The notes under the pieces: generated by a model
Databases searched by the model: none
Seen by the model: the letters and a program-made list of their open reading frames with translations, nothing else
What the model was told of the DNA's origin: nothing
Assembly: GCF_019740335.1 (NCBI RefSeq)
Contig: NZ_JAHXZS010000007.1
Location: 62,001 to 126,000, forward strand
DNA from: Alteraquisediminimonas sediminicola
GTDB taxonomy: Bacteria > Pseudomonadota > Alphaproteobacteria > Sphingomonadales > Sphingomonadaceae
DNA: 64,000 nt
Direction of reading: 5' to 3'
Part shown: one piece after another, positions 1-9,776 of the stretch
How the letters are laid out: each line of letters begins with the position of its first letter
Numbering within the stretch: the stretch's first letter is position 1
Translations under genes and position numbers: made by a program

Positions 1-22
1 ATCATCTGGAGCAACACGGGGC

Positions 23-913
23 GTGACCAAGATCATCGATGGTAAGGCCTTTGCGGCCAATCTGCGGGCCAAGGTCAAGGATGCCGCGACCGCTTTCAAA
101 GCCAAGGCCGGGCGCGCGCCGGGACTGGCGGTGATTTTGGTCGGGGAAGATCCGGCCAGTCAGGTCTATGTCCGGTCCAAGGGCAAGGCGACATTGGAAG
201 CCGGCATGGAAAGCTTCGAACATCGCCTCGATGCCGAGACCGCGACACAGGATCAGTTGATCGCCTTGGTGCAGACCCTCAACGCCGATGAAAAGGTCGA
301 TGGCATTCTCGTCCAATTGCCGCTGCCCAAGGGCATGGATGACAAGGCGGTGATCGCCGCCATCGATCCGGCCAAGGATGTCGACGGCTTTCATGTCGTC
401 AATGCGGGCAAGCTCGCGGTCGGGGAAGAGGCGCTGGTGCCTTGCACGCCGATGGGCTGCATCATGATGCTGAAGGACCGGCTCGGCGATCTGTCCGGCC
501 TGCATGCGGTGGTGTTGGGCCGTTCCAACATCGTCGGCAAGCCGATGGCGCAGTTGTTGCTAGCCGAAAATTGCACCGTCACCATCGTCCATAGCCGGAC
601 GAAAGACCTGCCAGCGATGGTCCGTCAGGGCGATATCGTCGTTGCCGCCGTGGGCCGTCCGGAAATGGTGCGCGGCGACTGGATCAAGCCCGGCGCGGTC
701 GTGATCGATGTCGGCATCAATCGCGTGCCGGGGGCGGAAGCAGGTAAAACCAAATTGGTCGGCGATGTCGCCTTTGACGAAGCCGCCGCCAATGCCAGCG
801 CCATCACCCCGGTGCCGGGCGGCGTCGGGCCGATGACCATCGCCGTCCTGTTGCGCAACACGTTGGTGGCCGCCTGCCGCCGTGCGGGCTTGCCCGACCC
901 TCTCGGCCTGTGA
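23..913 (+). CDS. folD: Bifunctional methylenetetrahydrofolate dehydrogenase / cyclohydrolase FolD
   Basis: Cytosolic enzyme of one-carbon metabolism that interconverts 5,10-methylene-THF, 5,10-methenyl-THF and 10-formyl-THF using NADP. The 296-residue product has the normal family length. Visible motifs are YVRSKGKA with the catalytic lysine region, PAKDVDGFH, the nucleotide-binding [11 protein letters not shown], and the C-terminal [11 protein letters not shown] signature. It starts at a GTG close to the window edge, so an upstream start cannot be fully excluded. The stop overlaps the next gene by 4 bases, suggesting a joint transcript. Confidence 0.97.
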   Translation: MTKIIDGKAFAANLRAKVKDAATAFKAKAGRAPGLAVILVGEDPASQVYVRSKGKATLEAGMESFEHRLDAETATQDQLIALVQTLNADEKVDGILVQLPLPKGMDDKAVIAAIDPAKDVDGFHVVNAGKLAVGEEALVPCTPMGCIMMLKDRLGDLSGLHAVVLGRSNIVGKPMAQLLLAENCTVTIVHSRTKDLPAMVRQGDIVVAAVGRPEMVRGDWIKPGAVVIDVGINRVPGAEAGKTKLVGDVAFDEAAANASAITPVPGGVGPMTIAVLLRNTLVAACRRAGLPDPLGL

Positions 914-1587
914 GCGAGCTTTTCATCTCGGCCTTGATCACCTTTTTCGTGGTGATCGATCCGCCGGGATGCATCCCGATCTATGCCGGACTGACACGCG
1001 GCGCATCGCTGGAACAGCGCCGGTCGATGGCCATTCGCGCGATATTGGTCGCGACGTCGATCCTGCTGATCTTTGCGGTGTTCGGTGAAAAACTGCTGCT
1101 GGCTTTGGGTGTCGGGCTGGATGCGTTTCGCATTGCGGGCGGGATCATGCTGTTCCTGATCGCGCTTGAAATGGTGTTTGAAAAACGCACCCAACGCCGC
1201 GAAAATCGTGTGCGCGGCATGATCGAAACCCCGGAAATCGAGGATGTGTCGGTCTTTCCGATGGCCATCCCGATGATCGCCGGTCCCGGTGCCATTGCAT
1301 CCGCGATGCTGTTGATGGCGCGCAGCAACGGCATGACGGAATCCTTGGTCGTGCTGGGGGCGATGCTGTTGGTGTTGGCAAGCTTGCTAATCGGCCTGTT
1401 GCTTTCTGGCCCGCTGATGCGGTTGCTGGGCGATAAGGTCGAGGGCGTGATTACGCGTATTCTCGGCGTCGTGCTGGCGGCGCTCGCGGCGCAATATGTG
1501 CTGGACGGCATCCGCGCGAGTTTCTGGCCGGATCGGACCTATGCCCTGCAAGGGCTAGTCGATGTCCTATCACTCGGTTATGCGTGA
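910..1587 (+). CDS. MarC family integral membrane protein
   Basis: A 225-residue polytopic inner-membrane protein of the MarC/UPF0056 family. About six hydrophobic segments are visible, beginning with the N-terminal helix before [12 protein letters not shown], and the conserved block [13 protein letters not shown] lies in the middle. The GTG start overlaps the folD stop and the stop overlaps the ABC ATPase start, so it is translationally coupled on both sides. The family was once linked to multidrug resistance, but its biochemical role is unknown and none is assigned here. Confidence 0.9.
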   Translation: MSELFISALITFFVVIDPPGCIPIYAGLTRGASLEQRRSMAIRAILVATSILLIFAVFGEKLLLALGVGLDAFRIAGGIMLFLIALEMVFEKRTQRRENRVRGMIETPEIEDVSVFPMAIPMIAGPGAIASAMLLMARSNGMTESLVVLGAMLLVLASLLIGLLLSGPLMRLLGDKVEGVITRILGVVLAALAAQYVLDGIRASFWPDRTYALQGLVDVLSLGYA

Positions 1588-2534
1588 TCGCCATGACGCA
1601 AGCTGCAATCCAAATCCGCGGGCTGGGCAAGACCTATAACGACGGCAAACGGGCGCTGGACGGGATCAATCTCGATGTGCCGCGCGGTTCGATTTTCGGG
1701 CTGCTCGGCCCGAATGGCGCGGGCAAATCAACCCTGATCAACATCCTTGCCGGGCTGGTGAACAAGACCGAGGGCAGCGCGAGTATCTGGGGCTTCGACA
1801 TTGATCAAGACCCGCGCAATGCCAAGGGATCGATCGGCATCGTCAATCAGGAAATCCTGTTCGATCCGTTTTTCTCGCCATTTGAAACGCTCGATAATCA
1901 GGCGGGCTATTATGGCGTGCCGAAAAATGAGCGGCGGACGATGGAATTGCTGCGCGCTGTCCATCTGGAGGACAAGGCCCATGCCTATGCCCGTTCCTTA
2001 TCGGGCGGGATGAAAAGGCGGTTGATGGTAGCCAAGGCGCTGGTCCACAATCCGCCGGTGCTGGTGCTGGATGAACCGACCGCAGGGGTCGATATTCAAT
2101 TGCGCCAACAGCTTTGGGATTATGTCCGCGAACTGAACGCCGCCGGGACGACGGTGGTGCTGACGACCCATTATCTCGAAGAAGCCGAACAATTATGCGA
2201 CCGCATCGCGATCATCAATCATGGCCGATTGATCGCCGATAAACCGACGCCCGAATTGCTGGCGATGGCGCAGGATAAATTGGTGGAAATCACGGTTGAT
2301 CGCGATGTCGACCTGCTGCCGCGTTCACCGATGTTCGATAAGGTCGAACTGCGCGACGATGGCCGGACGTTGATCATCACCTATCAGAAGAACCGCGTGT
2401 CGGCGGTCGATATATTGGACGCGGTGCAGGCGCACGGCCTTGGCATTGTCGATGTGTCGACCCGCGAAGCCGATCTGGAGGATATTTTCCTTCACCTGAC
2501 CTCCGCCCCTGCACCGGAGCATAGCAAGCAGTGA
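1584..2534 (+). CDS. ABC transporter ATP-binding protein
   Basis: Cytoplasmic ATPase of an ABC exporter, 316 residues. It has Walker A GPNGAGKST, signature LSGGMKRRL, Walker B VLVLDEPTAGVD and the H-loop TTHYLEE. The C-terminal 80 residues form the extra domain common in multidrug- or polysaccharide-type (ABC-2) ATPases. The GTG at 1584 overlaps the marC stop; an ATG three codons later (1593) is an equally possible start. No permease gene is adjacent, so the partner and substrate cannot be named. Confidence 0.93.
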   Translation: MIAMTQAAIQIRGLGKTYNDGKRALDGINLDVPRGSIFGLLGPNGAGKSTLINILAGLVNKTEGSASIWGFDIDQDPRNAKGSIGIVNQEILFDPFFSPFETLDNQAGYYGVPKNERRTMELLRAVHLEDKAHAYARSLSGGMKRRLMVAKALVHNPPVLVLDEPTAGVDIQLRQQLWDYVRELNAAGTTVVLTTHYLEEAEQLCDRIAIINHGRLIADKPTPELLAMAQDKLVEITVDRDVDLLPRSPMFDKVELRDDGRTLIITYQKNRVSAVDILDAVQAHGLGIVDVSTREADLEDIFLHLTSAPAPEHSKQ

Positions 2535-4117
2535 CCGCCCATCATTTCGACGTCATCATCATCGGTTCGGGCGCGGCTGGCCTGACCGCCGCGATCAACC
2601 TTGCCGACAAGTTCAAGGTGGCGGTGCTGGCCAAGGGCGCGCTCTCCGATGGATCGACCGCATGGGCGCAAGGCGGCATCGCCGCCGTACTGGAACCGGG
2701 CGACACCTTTGATAGCCATATCGAAGATACGATTGTCGCGGGCGCGGGGCTGAACAACCGCAAGACGGTCGAATTCGTCGTTGAAAATGCCCCTGACGCG
2801 ATTGAAAAGCTCGCTGAACTGGGCGTGCCGTTCAACGCGGGCGAAAGTGAGCGCTGGCATCTGACGCGCGAGGGCGGGCATAGCCATCGCCGCATCGTGC
2901 ATGTCAATGACGCGACCGGCTGGGCGGTACAACAGGCGCTGGAAAAGGCCGCGAACGACCATCCAAACATCACCCTGATCCCGGATATGGTCGCCATCGA
3001 CCTCATCACCGGGCGGCATGGCGAGACCTATTCGGTCGCGCCCAATGTCTGGGGCGTTTATGCGGTCAGCCGGAAAACCGGGCGGGTTTCAAGTTATATC
3101 GCCCGCGCGACCATCCTCGCGACCGGCGGCGCGGGCCGCACCTATCTGTATTCCACCGCACCGCGCGGCGCGACAGGCGATGGCATCGCGATGGCATGGC
3201 GCGCGGGTGCGCGGGTATCGAACATGGAATTCAACCAATTCCACCCGACCTGTCTCTATAATCTCGACATCAAGAATTTCCTGATCACCGAGGCCTTGCG
3301 CGGCGAAGGCGCGCATCTCAAAATTCCGACGACCGGCGAACGCTTCATGCCGCGATTCGATGAACGGGCGGAATTGGCACCGCGCGACATCGTGGCGCGC
3401 GCCATCGATCATGAGATCAAGCGCCTCGGCCTTGATTTCGTCCATCTCGATATTTCGCACAAACCCGCCGATTTCATCCGCGAGCATTTTCCCAATATCC
3501 ATGCCAAGCTGCTTGGCCTTGGCATCGACATCACCCGCGATCCGATTCCGGTCGTCCCGGCCCAGCATTATACCTGCGGCGGCGTACTGACCGATCTCAA
3601 CGCCCGCACCGACCTGCCCGGCCTGTATGCCGCGGGCGAAGTCGCCCAATCGGGCCTGCATGGCGCAAACCGGCTGGCGAGCAATAGCCTGCTCGAATGC
3701 TTTGTCTTTGGTGCCGCCGCCGCGCGCGACATTGCCGCCAATTGGGATGATTTACCGCCTGCCCCGGCGATTCGGCCATGGGATGAAAGCCGCGTATCCG
3801 ACAGCGACGAAGAAGTCGTCGTCCAGCAATGCTGGCGCGAAATCAGGCAGTTCATGTGGAATTTCGTCGGCATTGTCCGCACGACGAAAAGGCTGGAACG
3901 CGCCAAGCACCGGATCGATCTGCTGCGTCGGGAAATCGCCGATTATTACGGCCATTTCCGCGTCACCCCCGACCTGATCGAATTACGTAATCTGGTCGAG
4001 GTGGCCGATCTGATCGTGCGCTCCGCCTTGTTGCGCAAGGAAAGCCGCGGCCTGCATTATACGCTGGATTATCCCAATATGTTGCCTAATGCGCGGGATA
4101 CGGTGCTGATCCCCTAG
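2531..4117 (+). CDS. nadB: L-aspartate oxidase NadB
   Basis: FAD enzyme that oxidises L-aspartate to iminoaspartate, the first step of de novo NAD synthesis. The 528-residue product begins with the dinucleotide-binding motif IIGSGAAGLTAA and carries the succinate dehydrogenase/fumarate reductase-like motifs HPTCLYN and ALRGEGAHL and the C-terminal GGVLTDLNARTDLPGLYAAGE. The helical C-terminal domain is present, so it looks full length. A GTG start overlaps the ABC ATPase stop by 4 bases. nadA and nadC are not nearby. Confidence 0.95.
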   Translation: MTAHHFDVIIIGSGAAGLTAAINLADKFKVAVLAKGALSDGSTAWAQGGIAAVLEPGDTFDSHIEDTIVAGAGLNNRKTVEFVVENAPDAIEKLAELGVPFNAGESERWHLTREGGHSHRRIVHVNDATGWAVQQALEKAANDHPNITLIPDMVAIDLITGRHGETYSVAPNVWGVYAVSRKTGRVSSYIARATILATGGAGRTYLYSTAPRGATGDGIAMAWRAGARVSNMEFNQFHPTCLYNLDIKNFLITEALRGEGAHLKIPTTGERFMPRFDERAELAPRDIVARAIDHEIKRLGLDFVHLDISHKPADFIREHFPNIHAKLLGLGIDITRDPIPVVPAQHYTCGGVLTDLNARTDLPGLYAAGEVAQSGLHGANRLASNSLLECFVFGAAAARDIAANWDDLPPAPAIRPWDESRVSDSDEEVVVQQCWREIRQFMWNFVGIVRTTKRLERAKHRIDLLRREIADYYGHFRVTPDLIELRNLVEVADLIVRSALLRKESRGLHYTLDYPNMLPNARDTVLIP

Positions 4118-4142
4118 GCGCGACTGCCGACCTAGCTTTTTT
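4114..4142 (+). terminator. Possible intrinsic terminator after nadB
   Basis: The nadB stop codon sits inside a short inverted repeat, CTAGG at 4114-4118 and CCTAG at 4131-4135, followed after one base by six T residues. The stem is only five base pairs with a 12-base loop, so this is a weak candidate. Confidence 0.4.
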
Positions 4143-4256
4143 GGCCATAGCCAAGCGACAATGGCTGTTTCATGTGGTTGTAGCTTGAGTAGGCGGAGCG
4201 AAGCGGATAAACGCTTGTCCTGACCTAAACACAAACAACACGTCCCGGGGGGATTT

Positions 4257-4382
4257 ATGGCAAATAATGTCGAAATGAAAGCGCATGAAGGCACATATGT
4301 TGGCTTCCTCAGCATGCTGAAATGGGGCATCGCGCTTGTCGCATTGATCGCCGCCGTCGTCATTCTCTTGATCGCGGGCTGA
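4257..4382 (+). CDS. aa3-type cytochrome c oxidase subunit IV (41 aa)
   Basis: Very small membrane protein of the bacterial aa3 cytochrome oxidase subunit IV family. The product begins MANNVEMKAHEGTYVGFLSM and continues into one hydrophobic helix (about residues 24-40) ending at the stop. A purine-rich GGGGGG stretch precedes the ATG at ribosome-binding distance. The gene stands apart from any oxidase operon and ends 8 bases before the pntAA start, an arrangement seen in sphingomonad-type genomes. The identification rests on the conserved HEGTYxGF pattern and the length. Confidence 0.85.
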   Translation: MANNVEMKAHEGTYVGFLSMLKWGIALVALIAAVVILLIAG

Positions 4383-4390
4383 ACCAGACC

Positions 4391-5515
4391 GTGAAAATCG
4401 CAATATTGAAAGAGACCGCCGCCGGTGAACGCCGCGTGGCCGGGACGCCTGAGACGGTGAAGAAGTTCAAGGCATTGGGCGCGGAGTTGGTGGTCGAGAC
4501 GGGCGCAGGGGCTGCGTCCTCGATTGCCGATCAGGCCTATGTCGATGCGGGCGCAACGGTCGTTGGCCGTGCGGACGCCATCAAGGGCGCGGACATTCTC
4601 CTCGGCGTGCAGGGGCCAGATCCCGTTTCGCTCGACGGCGTGAAGACGGGCGCGTGGATCGTCGCCGGGTTGAACCCGTTTGGCGAACGTGCGCGGGTCG
4701 ATGCCTATGCGGGCCTTGGCGTCGATGCGCTGGCGATGGAATTCATGCCGCGCATCACGCGCGCGCAGTCGATGGACATTTTGTCGTCCCAGTCGAACCT
4801 GTCCGGCTATAAGGCCGTGCTGGATGCGGCGGGTGCCTATGACCGCGCCTTTCCGATGATGATGACGGCGGCAGGCACGGTGTCTGCGGCGCGTGTGTTC
4901 GTCATGGGCGTCGGCGTGGCCGGTTTGCAGGCGATTGCGACCGCGCGGCGTTTGGGTGCGCAGGTATCGGCGACCGATGTGCGTTCCGCCACCCGCGAGC
5001 AGATTGAATCGCTCGGTGCCAAGGCGATCTTCGTCGATGACGTCAAGGGCATCGAGGGCGAAGGTTCGGGCGGCTATGCGACCGAAATGTCCGATGAGTA
5101 CAAGGCGGCACAGGCCGCGCTCGTGTCATCGCACATTGCCAAGCAGGACATCGTCATCACCACCGCACTTATTCCGGGACGTCCGGCGCCGCGCCTGATT
5201 TCGGACGCGCAAATCGCGTCGATGCGGCCCGGCAGCGTGATCGTCGATCTCGCGGTTGAACAGGGCGGCAATGTCGAAGGCGCGGTTGCGGGCGAGATTG
5301 TCGAACGTCATGGCGTGAAGATCGTCGGCCATAAGAATGTGCCGTCGCGGATCGCGGCGGATGCATCGGCCTTGTTCTCGCGCAACCTCTTCAACTTCCT
5401 CTCGGCATTCTGGGACAAGGACGCTGGTCGCCCCAATCTGCCGGATGAAGATGAGATCACCAAGGCCATCCGCCTTACGCACAATGGTCAGGTCGTCAAC
5501 GAACGACTGCTGTGA
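4391..5515 (+). CDS. pntAA: NAD(P) transhydrogenase alpha subunit, part 1 (NAD-binding domain I)
   Basis: Soluble NAD(H)-binding subunit of the proton-translocating transhydrogenase, which reduces NADP with NADH at the expense of the proton gradient. The GTG at 4391 gives VKIAILKETAAGERRVAGTP, the typical N-terminus; an open frame extends to an ATG at 4322 but overlaps the COX IV gene and lacks family similarity. At 374 residues it contains the MGVGVAGLQAIATA dinucleotide-binding fold and the ADxxAVxxGG-type loop region. It is separate from the membrane part of PntA, the three-gene form typical of alphaproteobacteria. Confidence 0.95.
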   Translation: MKIAILKETAAGERRVAGTPETVKKFKALGAELVVETGAGAASSIADQAYVDAGATVVGRADAIKGADILLGVQGPDPVSLDGVKTGAWIVAGLNPFGERARVDAYAGLGVDALAMEFMPRITRAQSMDILSSQSNLSGYKAVLDAAGAYDRAFPMMMTAAGTVSAARVFVMGVGVAGLQAIATARRLGAQVSATDVRSATREQIESLGAKAIFVDDVKGIEGEGSGGYATEMSDEYKAAQAALVSSHIAKQDIVITTALIPGRPAPRLISDAQIASMRPGSVIVDLAVEQGGNVEGAVAGEIVERHGVKIVGHKNVPSRIAADASALFSRNLFNFLSAFWDKDAGRPNLPDEDEITKAIRLTHNGQVVNERLL

Positions 5516-5612
5516 TAACGCACGGCCTGTAACATGCTTAATCAAGCCCCAAGGCTTAATCGCGTGAAGCAGGACCAACGCCAGCGTTGTCGGAAACGGA
5601 CAAGGGATTAAC

Positions 5613-5894
5613 ATGGATTTTATCAGCATTCTCTCCATCTTCGTGATGGCCTGCTTTGTTGGCTATTATGTCGTCTGGTCGGTTACCCCCGCCCTGCACA
5701 CGCCATTGATGGCCGTCACCAATGCAATTTCGTCGGTCATCATCGTCGGCGCGTTGATCTCTTCGGCAGCAGCCGGGGTTGCCATCGCGAAATGGCTTGG
5801 CCTGCTCGCGGTCGTGCTGGCCAGCATCAACATTTTCGGCGGCTTTGCGGTGACTGCGCGCATGCTCGCGATGTATAAGAAGAAGGAACGTTAA
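5613..5894 (+). CDS. pntAB: NAD(P) transhydrogenase alpha subunit, part 2 (membrane domain)
   Basis: 93-residue membrane subunit of the transhydrogenase with three or four hydrophobic segments. The run HTPLMAVTNAISSVIIVGAL is the family signature, and the protein ends with a basic MYKKKER tail. It lies 97 bases after pntAA and 4 bases before pntB, completing the three-subunit PntAA/PntAB/PntB complex in the inner membrane. Confidence 0.95.
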   Translation: MDFISILSIFVMACFVGYYVVWSVTPALHTPLMAVTNAISSVIIVGALISSAAAGVAIAKWLGLLAVVLASINIFGGFAVTARMLAMYKKKER

Positions 5895-5898
5895 GGCG

Positions 5899-7317
5899 AT
5901 GCACATTGCAACCGCTACGCCCGCATGGGCGATGCTCGCGTATCTTGTCGCCGGGATCTGCTTCATCCTCGCACTGCGCGGCCTGTCCTCCCCCGCTTCA
6001 TCGCGCAAGGGCAATCGTTACGGCATGGCAGGCATGACGCTGGCCGTCGGCACCACGCTCATCACGCATATGAATGTCGGGATCATCGAGATCGCCATTG
6101 CCATCGGCATCGGCGCGGTGATCGGCCTTGTCACGGCCCGTCGCATCGCGATGACGGACATGCCGCAATTGGTCGCCGCCTTCCACTCGCTCGTCGGTCT
6201 GGCCGCCGTGCTGGTGGCTGCCGCCGCTTATCTCAACCCGCAGGCCTTTGGCATTGTCGATGCAGCGGGTCAGATCTTCACCGTCAGCCGGATCGAAATG
6301 GGCCTCGGCATCGCCATCGGCGCCATCACCTTCTCCGGTTCGGTCATCGCGTTCCTCAAATTGAACGGCAATATGTCGGGTACGCCGATCATGCTGCCGG
6401 GTCGTCATTTGATCAACATCGGCACGCTCGCGGCGATCATCGGCCTGATCGGCTATTTCCTGACCGATCAAAGCCCGTGGATCTTCTGGACCGTGACGGC
6501 GTTGAGCTTTGTCATCGGCTTCCTGCTGATCATCCCGATCGGCGGCGCGGACATGCCCGTCGTGGTATCGATGCTGAACAGCTATTCCGGCTGGGCGGCG
6601 GCGGCCATGGGCTTCACCTTGCAGAACACGGCGATGATCATCACCGGCGCATTGGTCGGGTCTTCGGGCGCGATCCTGTCGTACATCATGTGCAAGGCAA
6701 TGAACCGCAGCTTCATCTCGGTGATCGCGGGCGGCTTTGGTGCTGCACCGGAAGCTGGTTCGGGCGGCGCGGCCAAGGTTGACCGTCCGTGGAAGCGCGG
6801 TTCGGCAGACGATGCGGCGTTCCTGATGAGCCAGGCCGAACAGGTCATCATCGTCCCGGGCTACGGCATGGCCGTCGCTCAGGCGCAGCATGCGCTGCGT
6901 GAAATGGGCGATCTGCTGAAGAAGGAGGGCGTGCGCGTCAAATATGCGATCCATCCGGTCGCAGGTCGTATGCCGGGCCATATGAATGTGCTCTTGGCCG
7001 AAGCCAACGTCCCGTATGACGAAGTCTTCGAACTGGAAGACATCAACGGCGAATTCGCCCAGACCGACGTGGCATTCGTCATCGGCGCGAACGACGTGAC
7101 CAACCCGGCTGCCAAGACCGACAAGAGCTCGCCGATTTACGGCATGCCGGTATTGGACGTCGAAAAGGCCAAGACCGTCTTGTTCGTCAAGCGGTCGATG
7201 GGCGGGGTCGGCTATGCCGGCGTCGACAACGACGTATTCTATATGGACCAGACCATGATGCTCCTCGCGGATGCGAAGAAAATGGTCGATGATATCTGCA
7301 AGGCGTTGCAGCACTAA
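5899..7317 (+). CDS. pntB: NAD(P) transhydrogenase beta subunit PntB
   Basis: 472-residue subunit carrying the remaining membrane helices of the proton channel in its first 270 residues and the NADP(H)-binding domain III in the last 180. The NADP-binding motif GYGMAVAQAQHAL and the later HPVAGRMPGHMNVLLAEANV and GANDVTNPAA blocks are all present. It directly follows pntAB in one operon. Confidence 0.96.
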   Translation: MHIATATPAWAMLAYLVAGICFILALRGLSSPASSRKGNRYGMAGMTLAVGTTLITHMNVGIIEIAIAIGIGAVIGLVTARRIAMTDMPQLVAAFHSLVGLAAVLVAAAAYLNPQAFGIVDAAGQIFTVSRIEMGLGIAIGAITFSGSVIAFLKLNGNMSGTPIMLPGRHLINIGTLAAIIGLIGYFLTDQSPWIFWTVTALSFVIGFLLIIPIGGADMPVVVSMLNSYSGWAAAAMGFTLQNTAMIITGALVGSSGAILSYIMCKAMNRSFISVIAGGFGAAPEAGSGGAAKVDRPWKRGSADDAAFLMSQAEQVIIVPGYGMAVAQAQHALREMGDLLKKEGVRVKYAIHPVAGRMPGHMNVLLAEANVPYDEVFELEDINGEFAQTDVAFVIGANDVTNPAAKTDKSSPIYGMPVLDVEKAKTVLFVKRSMGGVGYAGVDNDVFYMDQTMMLLADAKKMVDDICKALQH

Positions 7318-7490
7318 TTGCAAGGGCAGATATAAGCCCGATACATTCGGAGCAGGTTCCTTTTCCGCCGCCCCTTTCCGCTTGGCCATTTTTGGTCCGG
7401 CGGAAAGCGGGCGGCGGAAATCCATTTGCCCAAAGGCACGCAACGGTAAAAGCCGGCGATGGTCTTGGTCAGTTATCAAGGAAGATCAAC

Positions 7491-8672
7491 ATGCAAGACG
7501 TATTCATTGTCGGCGCAGCGCGAACCGCGATCGGCACGTTCGGCGGCAGCCTCAAAGGGCTGATGCCTGCTGAACTCGGCACGGTCGCTGCCAAGGCTGC
7601 GATTGCGCGTGCGGGCGTCAACCCTGCCGACATCGACAACAGCGTGTTCGGGCAGGTTGGTCCGACGGAAGCGCATGACGCCTATCTCGCGCGCCGCATC
7701 GGTCTGGCCGCAGGCCTGCCGGACACCGGCATCGCGCACAGCGTCAACCGCTTGTGCGGTTCCGGGGCGCAGGCCATCGTCACCGCCACCCAGATGATCC
7801 AATTGGGCGAATCCGATATCAGCCTCGCCGGCGGCGCTGAATCGATGAGCAATGCCCCGATGGTCGTCAACGGCATGCGCTGGGGCACCAAAATGGGCAA
7901 TGCAACCGTGGTCGACTGGTTGAACGCGACACTGCATGACCCTTGGGGCAATGGCCATATGGGCTGCACCGGTGAAAATGTTGCCGCTCGTTATGGCATC
8001 AGCCGCGAACGTCAGGACGCCTATTCGGTCGAATCGCAGCGCCGTGCCGGTGCCGCCATCGCCGAAGGCCGGTTCAAGGACCAGATCGCCCCGATCGAAC
8101 TCAAGACCCGCAAGGGCGTTGTCCAGTTCGACACCGACGAACATCCACGCCCGCAGACCACGATGGAAGATCTTGCCGCGCTGAAGCCCGTGTTCCGCAA
8201 GGAAAATGGCACGGTAACCGCAGGCAACGCATCGGGCCTGAATGACGCGGGCGCTGCCGTCGTGCTGGCTAGTGGCGATGCCGTCAAGGCCAAGGGCCTG
8301 ACCCCGATTGCCCGCATCGTGGCCTCTGCCGCCGCAGGCGTCGCGCCGGACGTCATGGGTCTCGGCCCGGTCGAAGCCGTGCCGATCGCGCTCAAGCGTG
8401 CAGGCCTGACGGTCGCCGACATGGATGTGATCGAATCGAACGAAGCCTTTGCCGTCCAGTCGATAGCGGTGGCCGATGCGCTTGGCTTCGACCCGGCCAA
8501 GGTCAATCCGAACGGCGGCGCGGTGGCGCTTGGTCACCCGCTGGGTGCGACCGGTGCGTTGCTGACGGTCAAGGCGATCTATGAACTCAAGCGCATTGGT
8601 GGCCGTTATGGCCTGATCACCATGTGCATCGGCGGCGGTCAGGGCATCGCCCTGATCATCGAAAACGTCTGA
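7491..8672 (+). CDS. Thiolase family protein (acetyl-CoA C-acyltransferase)
   Basis: Condensing or thiolytic enzyme of the type II thiolase family, 393 residues. The catalytic cysteine C89 in NRLCGSGAQA, H349 in GGAVALGHPLGATGA and C379 in MCIGGGQG are at canonical positions. The ATG at 7491 is preceded by AAGGAAGA and gives the typical N-terminus MQDVFIVGAARTAIGTFGG. Whether it works in acetoacetyl-CoA synthesis or beta-oxidation cannot be decided here because no phaB or fad genes are adjacent. Confidence 0.95.
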   Translation: MQDVFIVGAARTAIGTFGGSLKGLMPAELGTVAAKAAIARAGVNPADIDNSVFGQVGPTEAHDAYLARRIGLAAGLPDTGIAHSVNRLCGSGAQAIVTATQMIQLGESDISLAGGAESMSNAPMVVNGMRWGTKMGNATVVDWLNATLHDPWGNGHMGCTGENVAARYGISRERQDAYSVESQRRAGAAIAEGRFKDQIAPIELKTRKGVVQFDTDEHPRPQTTMEDLAALKPVFRKENGTVTAGNASGLNDAGAAVVLASGDAVKAKGLTPIARIVASAAAGVAPDVMGLGPVEAVPIALKRAGLTVADMDVIESNEAFAVQSIAVADALGFDPAKVNPNGGAVALGHPLGATGALLTVKAIYELKRIGGRYGLITMCIGGGQGIALIIENV

Positions 8673-8694
8673 ATTTAGACCTATCGAGAAAAAT

Positions 8695-8731
8695 GACGCC
8701 AGATGATGGGAGCTGACCTTCATCTGGCGTC
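8695..8731 (+). terminator. Hairpin after the thiolase gene
   Basis: A perfect 12-bp inverted repeat (GACGCCAGATGA and its complement) with a 13-base loop begins 22 bases after the thiolase stop. There is no T tract, so it may protect the 3' end of the mRNA or assist termination rather than act as a classic intrinsic terminator. Confidence 0.55.
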
Positions 8732-8960
8732 TGCCTCGAAGTTTATATCCAATCAAATAGGTGGACAATCGAGCCGCGCTTCGACTCGGCCTTGATTCAC
8801 ACCACTTCGGCCCTCGTTTTTGCTGAACTTTCCAGAGGCGAGCGCAGCGCCCATTCCATCGGGCATTGATCCTCACGCGACTCACCGGATAGATTCGCTT
8901 GGACCCTGCAAAAATTCCCTGAATTGCTATACGCGCCGGAAATGCGCATGGCGTGCTTCC

Positions 8961-9776
8961 ATGGTTAAAGACCACTCCCTTGATTCGCAGGCGCGCGGAC
9001 GCGTGATCCTGATCGGCGCAGGTCCGGGCGATCCCGATCTGTTGACGGTGCGCGCCGTGCGCCACCTCGCCATGGCAGAGGTGCTGATCCATGACGGTCT
9101 GATCGATCCGCGCGTGCTGGATCTCGCCCCTGCCGATGCCCTGCGAATCTCCGTCGCCAAAAAGCGCGACCGCCACACCGTGCCGCAAGAGGGCATCAAC
9201 GCCCTGTTGGTCGAACATGGGCTGGCGGGCAAGATCGTGGTGCGGTTGAAGGGCGGCGATCCGTTCATCTTTGGCCGTGGCGGCGAAGAGGTTGAGGCCT
9301 TGCGCGCAGCCGGTGTCGCGGTTGAGGTCATTCCCGGTATTTCCGCCGCGCTTGGCGCGTCTGCCGAGGCGATGCTGCCGCTCACCCATCGCGATTGGTC
9401 GAGCGCTGTCAGCTTTGTCGCTGGCACGTGCAAAGGGCTGGTCGCGCAGGATTGGTCCGGGCTGGCCGGTCAAGGCCGCACGCTCGTTATTTACATGGGC
9501 GTCACCACCGCGCAGGACATCGCCGATAAGCTGATGGCGCAGGGCGTGGCCCCGGATATGCCGGTGGCGGTACTCGAACGCGGCACGCTCCCCGGCGCGC
9601 GGGCGATGCGGACCTTGCTTGCCGACCTTGGCGAGATGGTGTCACGCGAACAGGTGATCAGCCCCGCCATCGTCATTATCGGCGAGGTGGTGCGTCTTTC
9701 GGATGCGGCAGATAAATTGGCCGGTGGCGAAGACAAATTAGAACATTTGGCCAGGCAGTTGGAGGCAATGGCGTGA
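8961..9776 (+). CDS. cobA: Uroporphyrinogen-III C-methyltransferase
   Basis: SAM-dependent enzyme methylating uroporphyrinogen III at C2 and C7 to precorrin-2, the branch point to siroheme and cobalamin. The ATG at 8961 is chosen because the family fold begins shortly afterwards at RGRVILIGAGPGDPDLLTVRA; the upstream extension of the frame has no family character. VRLKGGDPFIFGRGGEE, EVIPGISAALGAS and the late VTTAQDIADKL region are visible. At 271 residues it is the single-domain form. It lies next to a siroheme-dependent sulfite reductase, so siroheme supply for sulfate assimilation is its likely job. Confidence 0.93.
   Translation: MVKDHSLDSQARGRVILIGAGPGDPDLLTVRAVRHLAMAEVLIHDGLIDPRVLDLAPADALRISVAKKRDRHTVPQEGINALLVEHGLAGKIVVRLKGGDPFIFGRGGEEVEALRAAGVAVEVIPGISAALGASAEAMLPLTHRDWSSAVSFVAGTCKGLVAQDWSGLAGQGRTLVIYMGVTTAQDIADKLMAQGVAPDMPVAVLERGTLPGARAMRTLLADLGEMVSREQVISPAIVIIGEVVRLSDAADKLAGGEDKLEHLARQLEAMA

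Noticed and set aside
5998-9473. Two long frames (493 and 665 codons) opposite pntB, the thiolase and cobA
   Set aside because: They mirror well-identified + strand genes in GC-rich DNA; their products are His/Arg/Asp-rich without domains.
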